In this document: positions 37,961 to 50,170 of the stretch, one piece after another
How positions within the stretch are numbered: the first letter of the stretch is position 1
Layout of the letters: every line of letters starts with the position of its first letter
From: Corynebacterium sp. NML98-0116
GTDB taxonomy: Bacteria > Actinomycetota > Actinomycetes > Mycobacteriales > Mycobacteriaceae
Length of the DNA: 64,000 nt
Reading direction: 5' to 3'
NCBI RefSeq assembly: GCF_001767255.1
Contig: NZ_CP017639.1
Coordinates: 454,863 to 518,862, forward strand
Notes under the pieces: model-generated
Seen by the model: only the letters and a program-made list of their open reading frames with translations
What the model was told of the DNA's origin: nothing
Databases searched by the model: none
Position numbers and translations under genes: made by a program

Positions 37961-38023
37961 TATGGTCATATATTTACCGTAGCAGGCGCCGAAAACCCCT
38001 AACTTCCAGGGAGTATGACCATA
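37961..38023. promoter_or_regulatory. Inverted operator-like pair upstream of cydA
   Basis: TATGGTCATA (37961-37970) and its exact inverse TATGACCATA (38014-38023) stand 43 bases apart, each followed by TAT. In C. glutamicum cydA is reported in the OxyR regulon, so a redox regulator is a reasonable candidate; the protein that binds here cannot be named from sequence. Confidence 0.5.
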
Positions 38024-38107
38024 TATGGGGGTAGCGTCCTGAAGGGTCATTTCGGGGTGGGTTTACGATTTCGGCCCACCCTTGAGTTGTGCTAAGTTGT
38101 TGCGCAC

Positions 38108-38180
38108 GGGCCTTTAGCTCAGTTGGTAGAGCTACGGACTTTTAATCCGCAGGTCGCGGGTTCGATCCCCGCAGGGCCCA
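38108..38180 (+). tRNA. tRNA-Lys (anticodon TTT)
   Basis: Acceptor GGGCCTT pairs with AGGGCCC, the anticodon loop CTTTTAA gives TTT (lysine) within CGGA/TCCG, and the T-arm GCGGG-TTCGATC-CCCGC is complete. It is the first of five tRNA genes in this cluster. Confidence 0.96.
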
Positions 38181-38185
38181 CATTC

Positions 38186-38219
38186 AGCGCCACACGACTT
38201 CGGTCGGTGGCGCTTTTTG
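38186..38219 (+). terminator. Terminator after tRNA-Lys
   Basis: AGCGCCAC pairs with GTGGCGCT and is followed by a T-run TTTTTGTT. Confidence 0.85.
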
Positions 38220-38253
38220 TTGGGTGTAGAGTGGCTTGAGTCGGCGCGAAGCT

Positions 38254-38336
38254 CAAAGTGTAGTAACAGGATTGTAGTAACTCTTGTCCGCGCACTCCCG
38301 TTTCGAGGATTACTACAATCCTGTTACTACACTTTG
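38254..38336. repeat. Perfect 27-bp inverted repeat built from TGTAGTAA units
   Basis: The 27 bases at 38254-38280 (beginning CAAAGTGTAGTAACAGG) are the exact reverse complement of 38310-38336 (ending ACTACACTTTG). The spacer is 29 bases. Each arm holds two copies of TGTAGTAA spaced 14 bases apart, so the structure has four such sites, two in each direction. It has no T-run directly after it, so it is not an ordinary terminator, and it lies between tRNA-Lys and tRNA-Glu. Confidence 0.9.
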
Positions 38337-38438
38337 CAAATTTTGGCTAACGAATCACCCTTGAAAACTTGCTATGTACTGGTGATTTGTGATGTTATTC
38401 TGCATCGGCTTATGATGGTCGAGCTGTTAACGCAGCGG

Positions 38439-38511
38439 GCCCCCATCGTCTAGAGGCCTAGGACTCCGCCCTTTCACGGCGGCAACACGGGTTCGAATCC
38501 CGTTGGGGGTA
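38439..38511 (+). tRNA. tRNA-Glu (anticodon TTC)
   Basis: Acceptor GCCCCCA pairs with TGGGGGT (outer pair is G-T), the anticodon stem CCGCC/GGCGG encloses CTTTCAC (TTC, glutamate), and the T-arm is intact. TATGAT about 28 bases upstream is a likely -10. Confidence 0.95.
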
Positions 38512-38544
38512 CTTCAGCCGCAAGGTTGAAACACAAAAACATAT

Positions 38545-38618
38545 GGCCCTGTGGCGCAGTTGGTTAGCGCGCCGCCCTGTCACGGCGGAGGTCGCGGGTT
38601 CAAGTCCCGTCAGGGTCG
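38545..38618 (+). tRNA. tRNA-Asp (anticodon GTC), copy 1
   Basis: Acceptor GGCCCTG with CAGGGTC; anticodon stem CCGCC/GGCGG with loop CTGTCAC (GTC, aspartate); complete T-arm. Identical in all 74 bases to the copy at 38808-38881. Confidence 0.96.
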
Positions 38619-38629
38619 CCATGTTTGAA

Positions 38630-38660
38630 GAGTCGGAACGGAAACGTTCCGGCTCTTTTT
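38630..38660 (+). terminator. Terminator after tRNA-Asp copy 1
   Basis: GAGTCGGAACG pairs with CGTTCCGGCTC around GAAA, followed by TTTTT. Confidence 0.88.
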
Positions 38661-38807
38661 ATTTTGTCCAACCTGCCTACATGAAGAGGTGAAGTGGCGT
38701 CGAAAAATATGGTTTGTGCTGGCGATTTGCTTGTGTTCGAGAGCTCTGTGTAAAGTATCAACTCGTGCAAGCGACCGTGTAGCGGCCGTGAGTACGAAAC
38801 TGAATAA

Positions 38808-38881
38808 GGCCCTGTGGCGCAGTTGGTTAGCGCGCCGCCCTGTCACGGCGGAGGTCGCGGGTTCAAGTCCCGTCAGGGTCG
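38808..38881 (+). tRNA. tRNA-Asp (anticodon GTC), copy 2
   Basis: Base-for-base identical to the copy at 38545-38618, with its own 5' region after the terminator of copy 1. It is followed by tRNA-Phe after 22 bases, so the two are probably transcribed together. Confidence 0.96.
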
Positions 38882-38903
38882 CGAACAGCACTTGTGTTGT
38901 TCT

Positions 38904-38976
38904 GGCCAGATAGCTCAGTCGGTAGAGCACACGCCTGAAAAGTGTGGGGTCGCCAGTTCGATCCTGGCTCTGGCCA
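38904..38976 (+). tRNA. tRNA-Phe (anticodon GAA)
   Basis: Acceptor GGCCAGA with TCTGGCC; anticodon stem CACGC/GTGTG encloses CTGAAAA (GAA, phenylalanine); T-arm GCCAG-TTCGATC-CTGGC. Confidence 0.96.
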
Positions 38977-38982
38977 CACTCC

Positions 38983-39013
38983 AACCCCTTCACTGCGGTG
39001 GAGGGGTTTTGTG
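38983..39013 (+). terminator. Terminator after tRNA-Phe
   Basis: AACCCCTTCAC pairs with GTGGAGGGGTT, followed by TTGTGTTT. Confidence 0.85.
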
Positions 39014-39042
39014 TTTCTGTCCCCGAGGATTGGAGCGTTGAT

Positions 39043-39339
39043 TTGTCGCAGCACGACGCAGTACAGCCCGAGCTGAAGAGGAATGACCAGGAGTCCCGCT
39101 ACGAGATATTTGTCGACGGGCAATTGGCCGGGTTTGCCACGTACGCTGACGTCGACGGTGCGCGGGAGCTGCCACATACGGTGGTGGACCCGAAGTTCCG
39201 AGGCCAGGGCCTCTCGAAGCCGCTGATGCAGTTCGCGCTTGACGACGCCCGCTCCGAGGGGCTCAACGTTATTCCGACGTGCCCCGCTGTGGCGCGCTAC
39301 ATTGCGCAGAACCCGGAGTACGCGGACCTCGTCAAGTAG
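39043..39339 (+). CDS. Small GNAT-type N-acetyltransferase
   Basis: 98 residues if TTG 39043 is the start (LSQHDAVQPELKRNDQESRYE). The minimal GNAT fold of the YidJ/Gtn type is seen: FVDGQLAGFATYADVDGARELPHTVVDPKFRGQGLSKPLM with the acetyl-CoA loop RGQGLS, then NVIPTCPAVARYIAQNPEY. Substrate unknown. An open frame continues upstream into tRNA-Phe, which is not coding. The start is uncertain because neither a clear ribosome binding site nor a clear -10 is visible. It converges on cysE with six bases between stops; the same neighbour is found beside cysE in C. glutamicum. Confidence 0.75.
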   Translation: MSQHDAVQPELKRNDQESRYEIFVDGQLAGFATYADVDGARELPHTVVDPKFRGQGLSKPLMQFALDDARSEGLNVIPTCPAVARYIAQNPEYADLVK

Positions 39340-39345
39340 CGCGGA

Positions 39346-39945
39346 TTAGATGACGTAGCTGCCCGGGTCGAAGTACTTGTCGGGGTCGACGAGGTGCTTT
39401 GTTTCGCACTCTTGGCGCTCCCTGACCTTGGCAGGAATGCCGACGGCGATAGAGTTCGCTGGAATGGACTTTGTGACGACGGCATTCGCCCCAACCGCTG
39501 TGTTGTCTCCGATTGTGATGGGGCCGAGGACCTTCGCCCCGGCACCGATGGTGACGTTGTTGCCGATGGTGGGGTGGCGCTTCGTCTGTGTGAGCACCTG
39601 CCCGCCGAGCGTTACGCCGTGGTAGAGCATGACGCCGTCGCCGATTTCGGTGGTCTCACCGATGACGATGCCCATGCCGTGGTCGATGAAGAAGCGTCGG
39701 CCGATGGTGGCGCCGGGGTGAATCTCAATACCGGTGAAGAACCGGTTGGCCTGGGCGAGCACGCGCGCTGGCCCCTTGAGGTTGCGCTTCCACATCCAGT
39801 GGCACACTCGGTGCGTCCAAATTGCGTGGAGTCCGGAGTAGACGATGGCGTTCTCGAGGTCGCCTCGCGCCGCCGGGTCGTGGTCCCTCGCGTTGGCGAG
39901 GTCCTCGCGGATCATGTGAATCACGCGGATGGCCGTTTTGATCAT
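39346..39945 (-). CDS. cysE: Serine O-acetyltransferase
   Basis: 199 residues. The helical N-terminal part ([22 protein letters not shown]) is followed by left-handed beta-helix hexapeptide repeats ([44 protein letters not shown], then [27 protein letters not shown]). It transfers acetyl from acetyl-CoA to L-serine, making the substrate for CysK, encoded just upstream on the same strand. The ATG at 39945 is 6 bases after TAGGAT (39952-39957, minus strand), so cysE has its own leaderless promoter. Confidence 0.95.
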   Translation of the reverse strand: MIKTAIRVIHMIREDLANARDHDPAARGDLENAIVYSGLHAIWTHRVCHWMWKRNLKGPARVLAQANRFFTGIEIHPGATIGRRFFIDHGMGIVIGETTEIGDGVMLYHGVTLGGQVLTQTKRHPTIGNNVTIGAGAKVLGPITIGDNTAVGANAVVTKSIPANSIAVGIPAKVRERQECETKHLVDPDKYFDPGSYVI

Positions 39946-39997
39946 GTGGCGATCCTATCAATGACCATCCGTGTGGGTGACGTCGTGCTGGGTCGGC

Positions 39998-40933
39998 CTA
40001 GTCGCGAATGTCTTCGTAGAGCACGGTGGAGACGTAGCGCTCGCCGAAGTCCGGAATGATCACGACGATCGTTTTGCCTTCGTTCTCGTCGCGGGCGGCG
40101 AGTTCGAGCGCCGCCTTGAGGTTTGCGCCCGCCGAGATGCCGCCGAGGACACCGTCCTTCAGCGCAAGTTCGCGTGAGGTGGCGACGGCGTCTTCGTTTG
40201 AGACTGTAATAATCTCGTCGATGACGTTGCGGTCGAACGTGCCAGGGATGAAGTTCGCACCGAGGCCCTGAATCTTGTGCGGGCCTGCCTCGCCGGTGGA
40301 CAGCAGTGGGGAAGCAGCTGGCTCGACTGCGACGGCCTTGACGGATTCCTTCTGCTCTTTGAGGTACTTCGCGGAGCCAGAGATCGTGCCACCTGTGCCG
40401 ACACCGGCAACCACAATGTCGACCTCCCCATCAGTGTCGTTCCAAATCTCGGGGCCGGTGGTCTCGTAGTGGACCTGCGGGTTGGCTTCATTTTCGAACT
40501 GGCTGGCCAGGATTGTGTTTTCCGTCGTCTCGACGATCTCGTTCGCCTTATCGACGGCCCCCTTCATGCCTGCCGCGCCTGGCGTCAATACGATCTCTGC
40601 CCCGTACGCGCGAAGGACCACGCGACGCTCCTGCGACATTGTCTCCGGCATGGTCAGGATGACTTTGTAGCCCTTCGCAGCGCCGGTGAGCGCGAGTGCG
40701 ATGCCGGTGTTGCCCGATGTCGCTTCCACGATGGTGCCGCCTGGCTTCAGTTCGCCGGAGGCTTCCGCCGCGCGGACGATAGCGTCACCAATACGGTCCT
40801 TGACGGAATTTGCCGGGTTGTAAAACTCAAGTTTTGCTAGGACGCGTGCCTTGAGCCCGTCAGTGATGCCGTTGAGCTCTACGAGCGGCGTATTGCCGAT
40901 GAGGTCCAATACTGACTTTGCGATCTTTGCCAT
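39998..40933 (-). CDS. cysK: Cysteine synthase A (O-acetylserine sulfhydrylase)
   Basis: 311 residues. PLP lysine in [18 protein letters not shown], the phosphate loop [17 protein letters not shown], substrate loop [14 protein letters not shown] and C-terminal [20 protein letters not shown]. It forms cysteine from O-acetylserine and sulfide. A strong AAAGGAG ribosome binding site precedes the ATG, unlike most single genes here. TATAAT (40987-40992, minus strand) gives a ~48-base leader. Confidence 0.96.
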   Translation of the reverse strand: MAKIAKSVLDLIGNTPLVELNGITDGLKARVLAKLEFYNPANSVKDRIGDAIVRAAEASGELKPGGTIVEATSGNTGIALALTGAAKGYKVILTMPETMSQERRVVLRAYGAEIVLTPGAAGMKGAVDKANEIVETTENTILASQFENEANPQVHYETTGPEIWNDTDGEVDIVVAGVGTGGTISGSAKYLKEQKESVKAVAVEPAASPLLSTGEAGPHKIQGLGANFIPGTFDRNVIDEIITVSNEDAVATSRELALKDGVLGGISAGANLKAALELAARDENEGKTIVVIIPDFGERYVSTVLYEDIRD

Positions 40934-40986
40934 GAAAATAACTCCTTTACCTGTATGTTTCGCTTACGTTGCGTTCTTGTTGCGCG

Positions 40987-40992
40987 ATTATA
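40987..40992 (-). promoter_or_regulatory. Consensus -10 of cysK
   Basis: TATAAT on the minus strand, about 54 bases before the start codon. No good -35 is seen at the usual distance. GTCT-N9-AGAC at 41015-41031 is a possible operator half-site pair but does not match the McbR form. Confidence 0.6.
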
Positions 40993-41111
40993 CACTCGCG
41001 ACATGAACCAGCTAGTCTTTGTCAAATAGACCGATTTGTTCACCTACTTCCGGGGTTGTGTTTCTGTGAATGTGTGGCAAGTGCAAAGTTTGGCTACCCC
41101 CGAAAACGCGT

Positions 41112-41117
41112 TATGAT
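41112..41117 (+). promoter_or_regulatory. Candidate -10 of ramA
   Basis: TATGAT on the plus strand, giving a leader of roughly 55-75 bases before ramA. Confidence 0.5.
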
Positions 41118-41194
41118 GAAAGGGCTTTGAGTCAAGTTCGACAAGCAGTGTCCCTAAACAGGGGACACTCGAACGGGTGGAAAGCGAGAGATCA

Positions 41195-42037
41195 TTGACC
41201 GACGCACAGTGCCTTAAGGAAGACGACGACGCCATCCGGGCAGCGTTGACCACGCTGAAAACCGCAACCGGTATCCCCGTAGCCATGTATGGCACCCTCC
41301 TGGCGGATAACCGTTTGCAGATCACGCAATGGATCGGACTACGGACTCCAGCCCTGCAGGAGCTTGTCATTGAGTCAGGTGCCGGTGTAGGTGGAAGGGT
41401 CGTCGCTACGCGCCGCGCGGTGGGTATTTCCGACTACACACGCGCGAATGTCATCTCCCACGAGTACGACAAGCAGATTCAAGACGAAGGCCTGCACTCC
41501 ATCGTTGCAGTCCCGGTAATTACCCAGCGCGAGATCCGTGGCATCCTCTACGTGGGTGTGCACTCGCCGGTGCGTTTGGGCGACAAGGTGATTGAAGAGG
41601 TTGCTATGACGGCTCGCTGTCTCGAGCAGGACCTCGCGGTCAATACCGCCCTGAGGCAGGGCGACGGCGCGCGCGCCGGACAGAAGACGGGTCGCGTTAT
41701 GAACAGTGCTGAGTGGGAGCAGGTTCGCTCCACGCACTCGAAGCTGCGCATGCTAGCAAATCGTGTGGGCGATGAAAATCTTCGCAAGGAAATCGAGCAG
41801 CTGTGTGACCAGATGGTTTCCCCGGTGCGCGTGAAGCAGACGACGAAGCTTTCCGCTCGTGAACTCGACGTTCTTTCCTGTGTTGCGCTCGGCCATACCA
41901 ATGTTGAGGCCGCGGCCGAGATGGGGATCGGTGCCGAGACGGTGAAGTCCTACCTCCGCAGCGTGATGCGCAAGCTTGGGGCACACACCCGCTACGAGGC
42001 CGTTAACGCAGCTCGTCGCATCGGGGCGTTGCCGTAA
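41195..42037 (+). CDS. ramA: LuxR-family transcriptional regulator RamA
   Basis: 280 residues from TTG 41195 (LTDAQCLKEDDDAIRAALTTLKT). A GAF-like sensor domain (ATGIPVAMYGTLLADNRLQITQWIGLRTPALQ, then VVATRRAVGISDYTRANVISHE) is followed by a C-terminal LuxR helix-turn-helix (TTKLSARELDVLSCVALGHTNVEAAAEMGIGAETVKSYLRSVMRKL). It closely follows C. glutamicum RamA, the master regulator of acetate and central carbon genes, and it has the same neighbour (cysK). A GCGAGAGA ribosome binding site precedes TTG 41195; GTG 41177, six codons earlier, is the alternative. Confidence 0.9.
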   Translation: MTDAQCLKEDDDAIRAALTTLKTATGIPVAMYGTLLADNRLQITQWIGLRTPALQELVIESGAGVGGRVVATRRAVGISDYTRANVISHEYDKQIQDEGLHSIVAVPVITQREIRGILYVGVHSPVRLGDKVIEEVAMTARCLEQDLAVNTALRQGDGARAGQKTGRVMNSAEWEQVRSTHSKLRMLANRVGDENLRKEIEQLCDQMVSPVRVKQTTKLSARELDVLSCVALGHTNVEAAAEMGIGAETVKSYLRSVMRKLGAHTRYEAVNAARRIGALP

Positions 42038-42061
42038 CCGTTGTTGGGTACGCTGGGTTCC

Positions 42062-43318
42062 GTGAAAGAACGATTTTTAGTCTCTGGCGGTACCCGGCTT
42101 GAAGGCGTCGTAAAGGTAGACGGCGCCAAGAACAGCGTGTTGAAGCTCATGGCGGCAGCGCTGCTCGCCGAAGGTACAACAACGCTATTTAACTGCCCCG
42201 AAATTCTCGACGTCCCCCTCATGCGGGACGTCCTCGTCGGACTCGGCTGCTCCGTAGATATCGACGGCACCGTGGTCACCATCCACACTCCTGCTGAGGT
42301 TTCTCCCCACGCCGACTTCGAAGCCGTCCGGCAATTCCGCGCCTCCGTTGCGGTGCTTGGCCCGCTCGTCGCCCGCTGCGGCGAGGCGTATGTTGCCCTT
42401 CCTGGTGGCGACGCGATTGGGTCCCGACCTCTAGATATGCACCAGTCTGGCCTGGAGAAGCTCGGGGCGACGACACACATCGAGCACGGAGCCGTTGTTG
42501 CCCGCGCCCAGCAGCTGCACGGCGCGGACATCGCACTCGACTTCCCCTCGGTTGGTGCGACCGAGAACATCATTACCGCGGCAGTACTTGCTGAGGGGCG
42601 TACTACTCTCTCCAACGCGGCACGTGAACCGGAGATCGTCGACCTTTGCGACATGCTCCGGGCCATGGGGGCGAAGATCGAGGGTGCGGGAACGTCGACA
42701 ATTGTTATCGATGGCGTCCAAAAGCTGGAGCCGACGCAACACACCGTGGTTGGCGACCGGATTGTTGCCGGAACCTGGGCTTACGCAGCTGCAATTACTC
42801 AGGGCGATATCACGGTATCCGGCATTGCACCAGGTCACCTGCACCTTCCTTTGCAGAAGATCAAGCTGGCTGGCGCGCAGGTGGAGACTTACGACAACGG
42901 TTTCCGCGTACGCATGAACCAACGCCCCAAGGCCGTCGACTACCAGACGCTGCCGTTCCCCGGCTTCCCGACAGACCTGCAACCGATGGCGATTGCACTT
43001 TCCGCGGTAGCCGACGGCGTTTCAGTCATTACGGAGAACGTCTTCGAAGCGCGCTTCCGGTTTGTCGACGAAATGATGCGCCTCGGCGCTGACGCCAACA
43101 TCGATGGCCACCATGTGGCTCTTCGTGGCGTTTCGACGCTCTCCTCCACGGATGTATGGAGCTCTGACATTCGTGCGGGCGCGGGACTCGTCCTCGCTGG
43201 CCTTGTCGCGGAAGGGCAGACCACGGTGCACGATGTCTACCACATTGACCGTGGTTACCCGCGATTTGTGGAGCAGCTCAATGAACTCGGTGCGAAGGTG
43301 CAACGAGCAAACGATTAG
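42062..43318 (+). CDS. murA: UDP-N-acetylglucosamine enolpyruvyl transferase with Asp in place of the active-site Cys
   Basis: 418 residues. It starts peptidoglycan synthesis by transferring enolpyruvate to UDP-GlcNAc. Lys23-Asn24 ([14 protein letters not shown]) and the two inside-out domains are normal, but the fosfomycin-target loop reads [15 protein letters not shown], with Asp117 where E. coli has Cys115. The same change occurs in mycobacterial MurA and explains natural fosfomycin insensitivity there. GTG 42062 follows TACGCT (42049-42054) by 7 bases, so it is leaderless. An earlier frame start at 42041 is not used. Confidence 0.95.
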   Translation: MKERFLVSGGTRLEGVVKVDGAKNSVLKLMAAALLAEGTTTLFNCPEILDVPLMRDVLVGLGCSVDIDGTVVTIHTPAEVSPHADFEAVRQFRASVAVLGPLVARCGEAYVALPGGDAIGSRPLDMHQSGLEKLGATTHIEHGAVVARAQQLHGADIALDFPSVGATENIITAAVLAEGRTTLSNAAREPEIVDLCDMLRAMGAKIEGAGTSTIVIDGVQKLEPTQHTVVGDRIVAGTWAYAAAITQGDITVSGIAPGHLHLPLQKIKLAGAQVETYDNGFRVRMNQRPKAVDYQTLPFPGFPTDLQPMAIALSAVADGVSVITENVFEARFRFVDEMMRLGADANIDGHHVALRGVSTLSSTDVWSSDIRAGAGLVLAGLVAEGQTTVHDVYHIDRGYPRFVEQLNELGAKVQRAND

Positions 43319-43925
43319 AACGCTTAAAAACCGGTCCCTCCCAGGCGATTTGTGTTGTTTGTTGGTTCGTGGTTAAGTTATCCCTCGTTGCCGACGAGCG
43401 GCCTGGCCGCTTGGAGGGAATGATCAAAGTGAATAAAGTTGCTGCTTGTGGGCGGTTTCGGGTCTGGCTGGTTTGGTTGGATTTGACTTTGTGTTTACGG
43501 GTGTGTAACTTTGTTTCAGCTGCTTGACGCTGGCTCTGGTTGGGGTTGGTTGTTGGGTGCGCGGTTGTTGTTTGAGAACTCGATAGTGTGCCAATGTACT
43601 TTTTATTTTTTTGATTGCATTGACTTTTGGTTGCGTGCTGTGTGCCATGTTTTGGTGTGTGCCGGCGGTGATGCTTGAACCTATGATTGAGTGTCACTGG
43701 TGTGGTGCAGATGCATGGTCGCGTTGACTGTATTGGTTGATGTGGTTGTGACTGGTCCTGTTTTACCCCGTCGGGTTGGGACCAGTTTTGTTTGTACTTT
43801 ACAGTTTTTGTAATTTTAGGATTTTGCCAGACACTGGCGATGACTGTTGTGGTTGTTGTTGGTGGTTGGTTTGTTTTTGGTTAGGTTTTGGGCTTTTCAC
43901 GGCCTTGTTTCTTTCTGAAATAGTT
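43319..43925 (+). promoter_or_regulatory. rRNA operon promoter and leader region
   Basis: No gene. A near-consensus promoter is at 43483-43511 (TTGACT, 17-base spacer, TAACTT). A second TTGACT at 43620-43625 lacks a good -10, and TATGAT occurs at 43682. TTTGAGAACTCGATAGTGTG (43571-43590) is the actinobacterial rrn leader motif linked to antitermination/processing. A terminator-like hairpin lies at 43751-43790. The plus strand is strikingly poor in C and A near 43840-43900. Confidence 0.75.
43751..43790 (+). terminator. Terminator-like hairpin inside the rRNA leader
   Basis: ACTGGTCC (43751-43758) pairs with GGACCAGT (43779-43786), with a possible inner CCC/GGG helix, and is followed by TTTGTTTG. 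It lies about 140 bases before the 16S rRNA, downstream of the promoter at 43483-43511. Confidence 0.5.
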
Positions 43926-48958
<5,033 letters not shown>

Positions 48959-49125
48959 AGCACACACATGTTGGTGTTGTTTATGGTCAAATTAATGAGT
49001 GTTCTTCCGCGAAGAAGAGTTAAGTGTTTGCGTCCACTGTGCAGTGTCTGGCATGACATGCCTGTGCTGATATGTGAATATTGTCGTTGTTATCAACAGT
49101 ATTGTGTTGGCACGATTTTGGTCGT

Positions 49126-49243
49126 GTCGGTGGTTGATGGCGGCGGGGAAACGCCCGGTCCCTTTCCGAACCCGGTTAGCTAAGCCCGCCCGCGCTGATG
49201 GTACTGCACCTGGGAGGGTGTGGGAGAGTAGGTTACCGCCGGC
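49126..49243 (+). rRNA. rrf: 5S ribosomal RNA
   Basis: About 118 bases. The 5' arm CGGTGG pairs with CCGCCG at the 3' end, and the core GGAAACGCCCGGTCCC, CCGAACCC, GATGGTACTGCACC and GGGAGAGTAGG is typical. It follows the 23S gene by ~167 bases. Confidence 0.95.
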
Positions 49244-49263
49244 CTATAACTTCATTTTCCTGT

Positions 49264-49321
49264 GTGTGGTGGGTGTCACTGTTCCCGTTGTGGGGGTGGT
49301 GGTACCCACCACACTCTTTTT
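49264..49321 (+). terminator. rRNA operon terminator
   Basis: GTGTGGTGGGT (49264-49274) pairs perfectly with ACCCACCACAC (49304-49314), followed by TCTTTTTTG. The 29-base loop region also has a G-rich segment. Confidence 0.88.
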
Positions 49322-49427
49322 TGTGCACCCCCACACAACAAACAAACAGGGATGGTTGTGTGTGGCCGGTTACCAATTCTGATCCACAGACAACACACCA
49401 AAAGTATTTGCAGCGCTTGGTAGTCGT

Positions 49428-49778
49428 CTAAAATGCCGCGTTACCGCGCATAGCGCCTAGCCCTGCGAACGCAACGCCGACGGCGAGCGTCCACAACAGA
49501 TACTTCGCGCATGGTGCGTACCTGCGCTCTTTGAGCAGCATTCCTGCTTCTTTGGCGAGCGTTGACCATGTAGAGAGCGCACCAGCAAATCCCGTTCCAA
49601 TGAACACTGCCCACATCGGCGCCATCGCGACTGTAAAACCGAGGACCATGGATGCAGCAGCGTTGGCCGTGAAGGTGCCCTTGCGCGGGGGGAGGGCGGA
49701 ACTAATCCACCACCGTGTGGCGCCGCCTAACGCGCCGCCAAAGATCACTGCAGGGATAGCAATTGGGTCAATAAACAC
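49428..49778 (-). CDS. crcB: Fluoride channel subunit CrcB/Fluc, divergent copy
   Basis: 116 residues, four membrane helices. Motifs are GGALGGATRWWIS near the N-terminus, NAAASMVLGF and GFAGALSTWSTLAKEA; the usual GGxTTFSTF loop is altered to GALSTWST. It should pair with the product of the upstream gene to form a dual-topology, two-gene fluoride channel, as in actinobacteria and Bacillus. GTG 49778 overlaps the stop of the other crcB gene by one base (TAGTG), so expression is coupled. Confidence 0.88.
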   Translation of the reverse strand: MFIDPIAIPAVIFGGALGGATRWWISSALPPRKGTFTANAAASMVLGFTVAMAPMWAVFIGTGFAGALSTWSTLAKEAGMLLKERRYAPCAKYLLWTLAVGVAFAGLGAMRGNAAF

Positions 49779-50149
49779 TATCGATCACCTGCCTCCTTGC
49801 GATCACGCATGGTGTCGCCAGCCCACCAGCCAGCGATGCAGAGAACAACGCTGGAGAGTACGTAGATGAACGCAGTGATTGCAGTCGTTTGCGCTGCGGC
49901 GACGGTGAGAGCGGAGAACGTCGTGAAGCCTCCGAGGAAACCTGTGCCGAGTAATGGGCCTGGTCGGAAGTAACCCATTGCGTAGCTGCCTAAGACGTTG
50001 ATGCCAAGCGTGACCAGAAAAGCGTAATGCGGTGCTGCAGGCAGCACCGCAAGGAGTCCCGCTGTAAGCACGTAGCGTGTAAGTGCTCCCGTGCCAGCTC
50101 CGACGCCTACCGCGAGGGGCTCATTCGACTCAATGTTTTGTAATTGCAC
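49778..50149 (-). CDS. crcB: Fluoride channel subunit CrcB/Fluc, canonical copy
   Basis: 123 residues with four membrane helices. GAGTGALTRYVL, the channel Asn in GINVLGSYAMGYF and the phenylalanine-box GFLGGFTTFSALTVA are intact. It removes cytoplasmic fluoride. The GTG start at 50149 lies 6 bases after TAGACT (50156-50161, minus strand), so the pair has a leaderless promoter. No fluoride riboswitch was noticed in the 21 bases before it. Confidence 0.9.
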   Translation of the reverse strand: MQLQNIESNEPLAVGVGAGTGALTRYVLTAGLLAVLPAAPHYAFLVTLGINVLGSYAMGYFRPGPLLGTGFLGGFTTFSALTVAAAQTTAITAFIYVLSSVVLCIAGWWAGDTMRDRKEAGDR

Positions 50150-50170
50150 ACCAGAAGTCTACTAGTGCGC

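Noticed and set aside
38990..39177. Minus-strand ORFs over tRNA-Phe and the GNAT gene
   Set aside because: They are shadows of the tRNA, the terminator and the acetyltransferase gene.
41015..41031. McbR operator before cysK
   Set aside because: The palindrome is GTCT-N9-AGAC, not the TAGAC-N6-GTCTA form.
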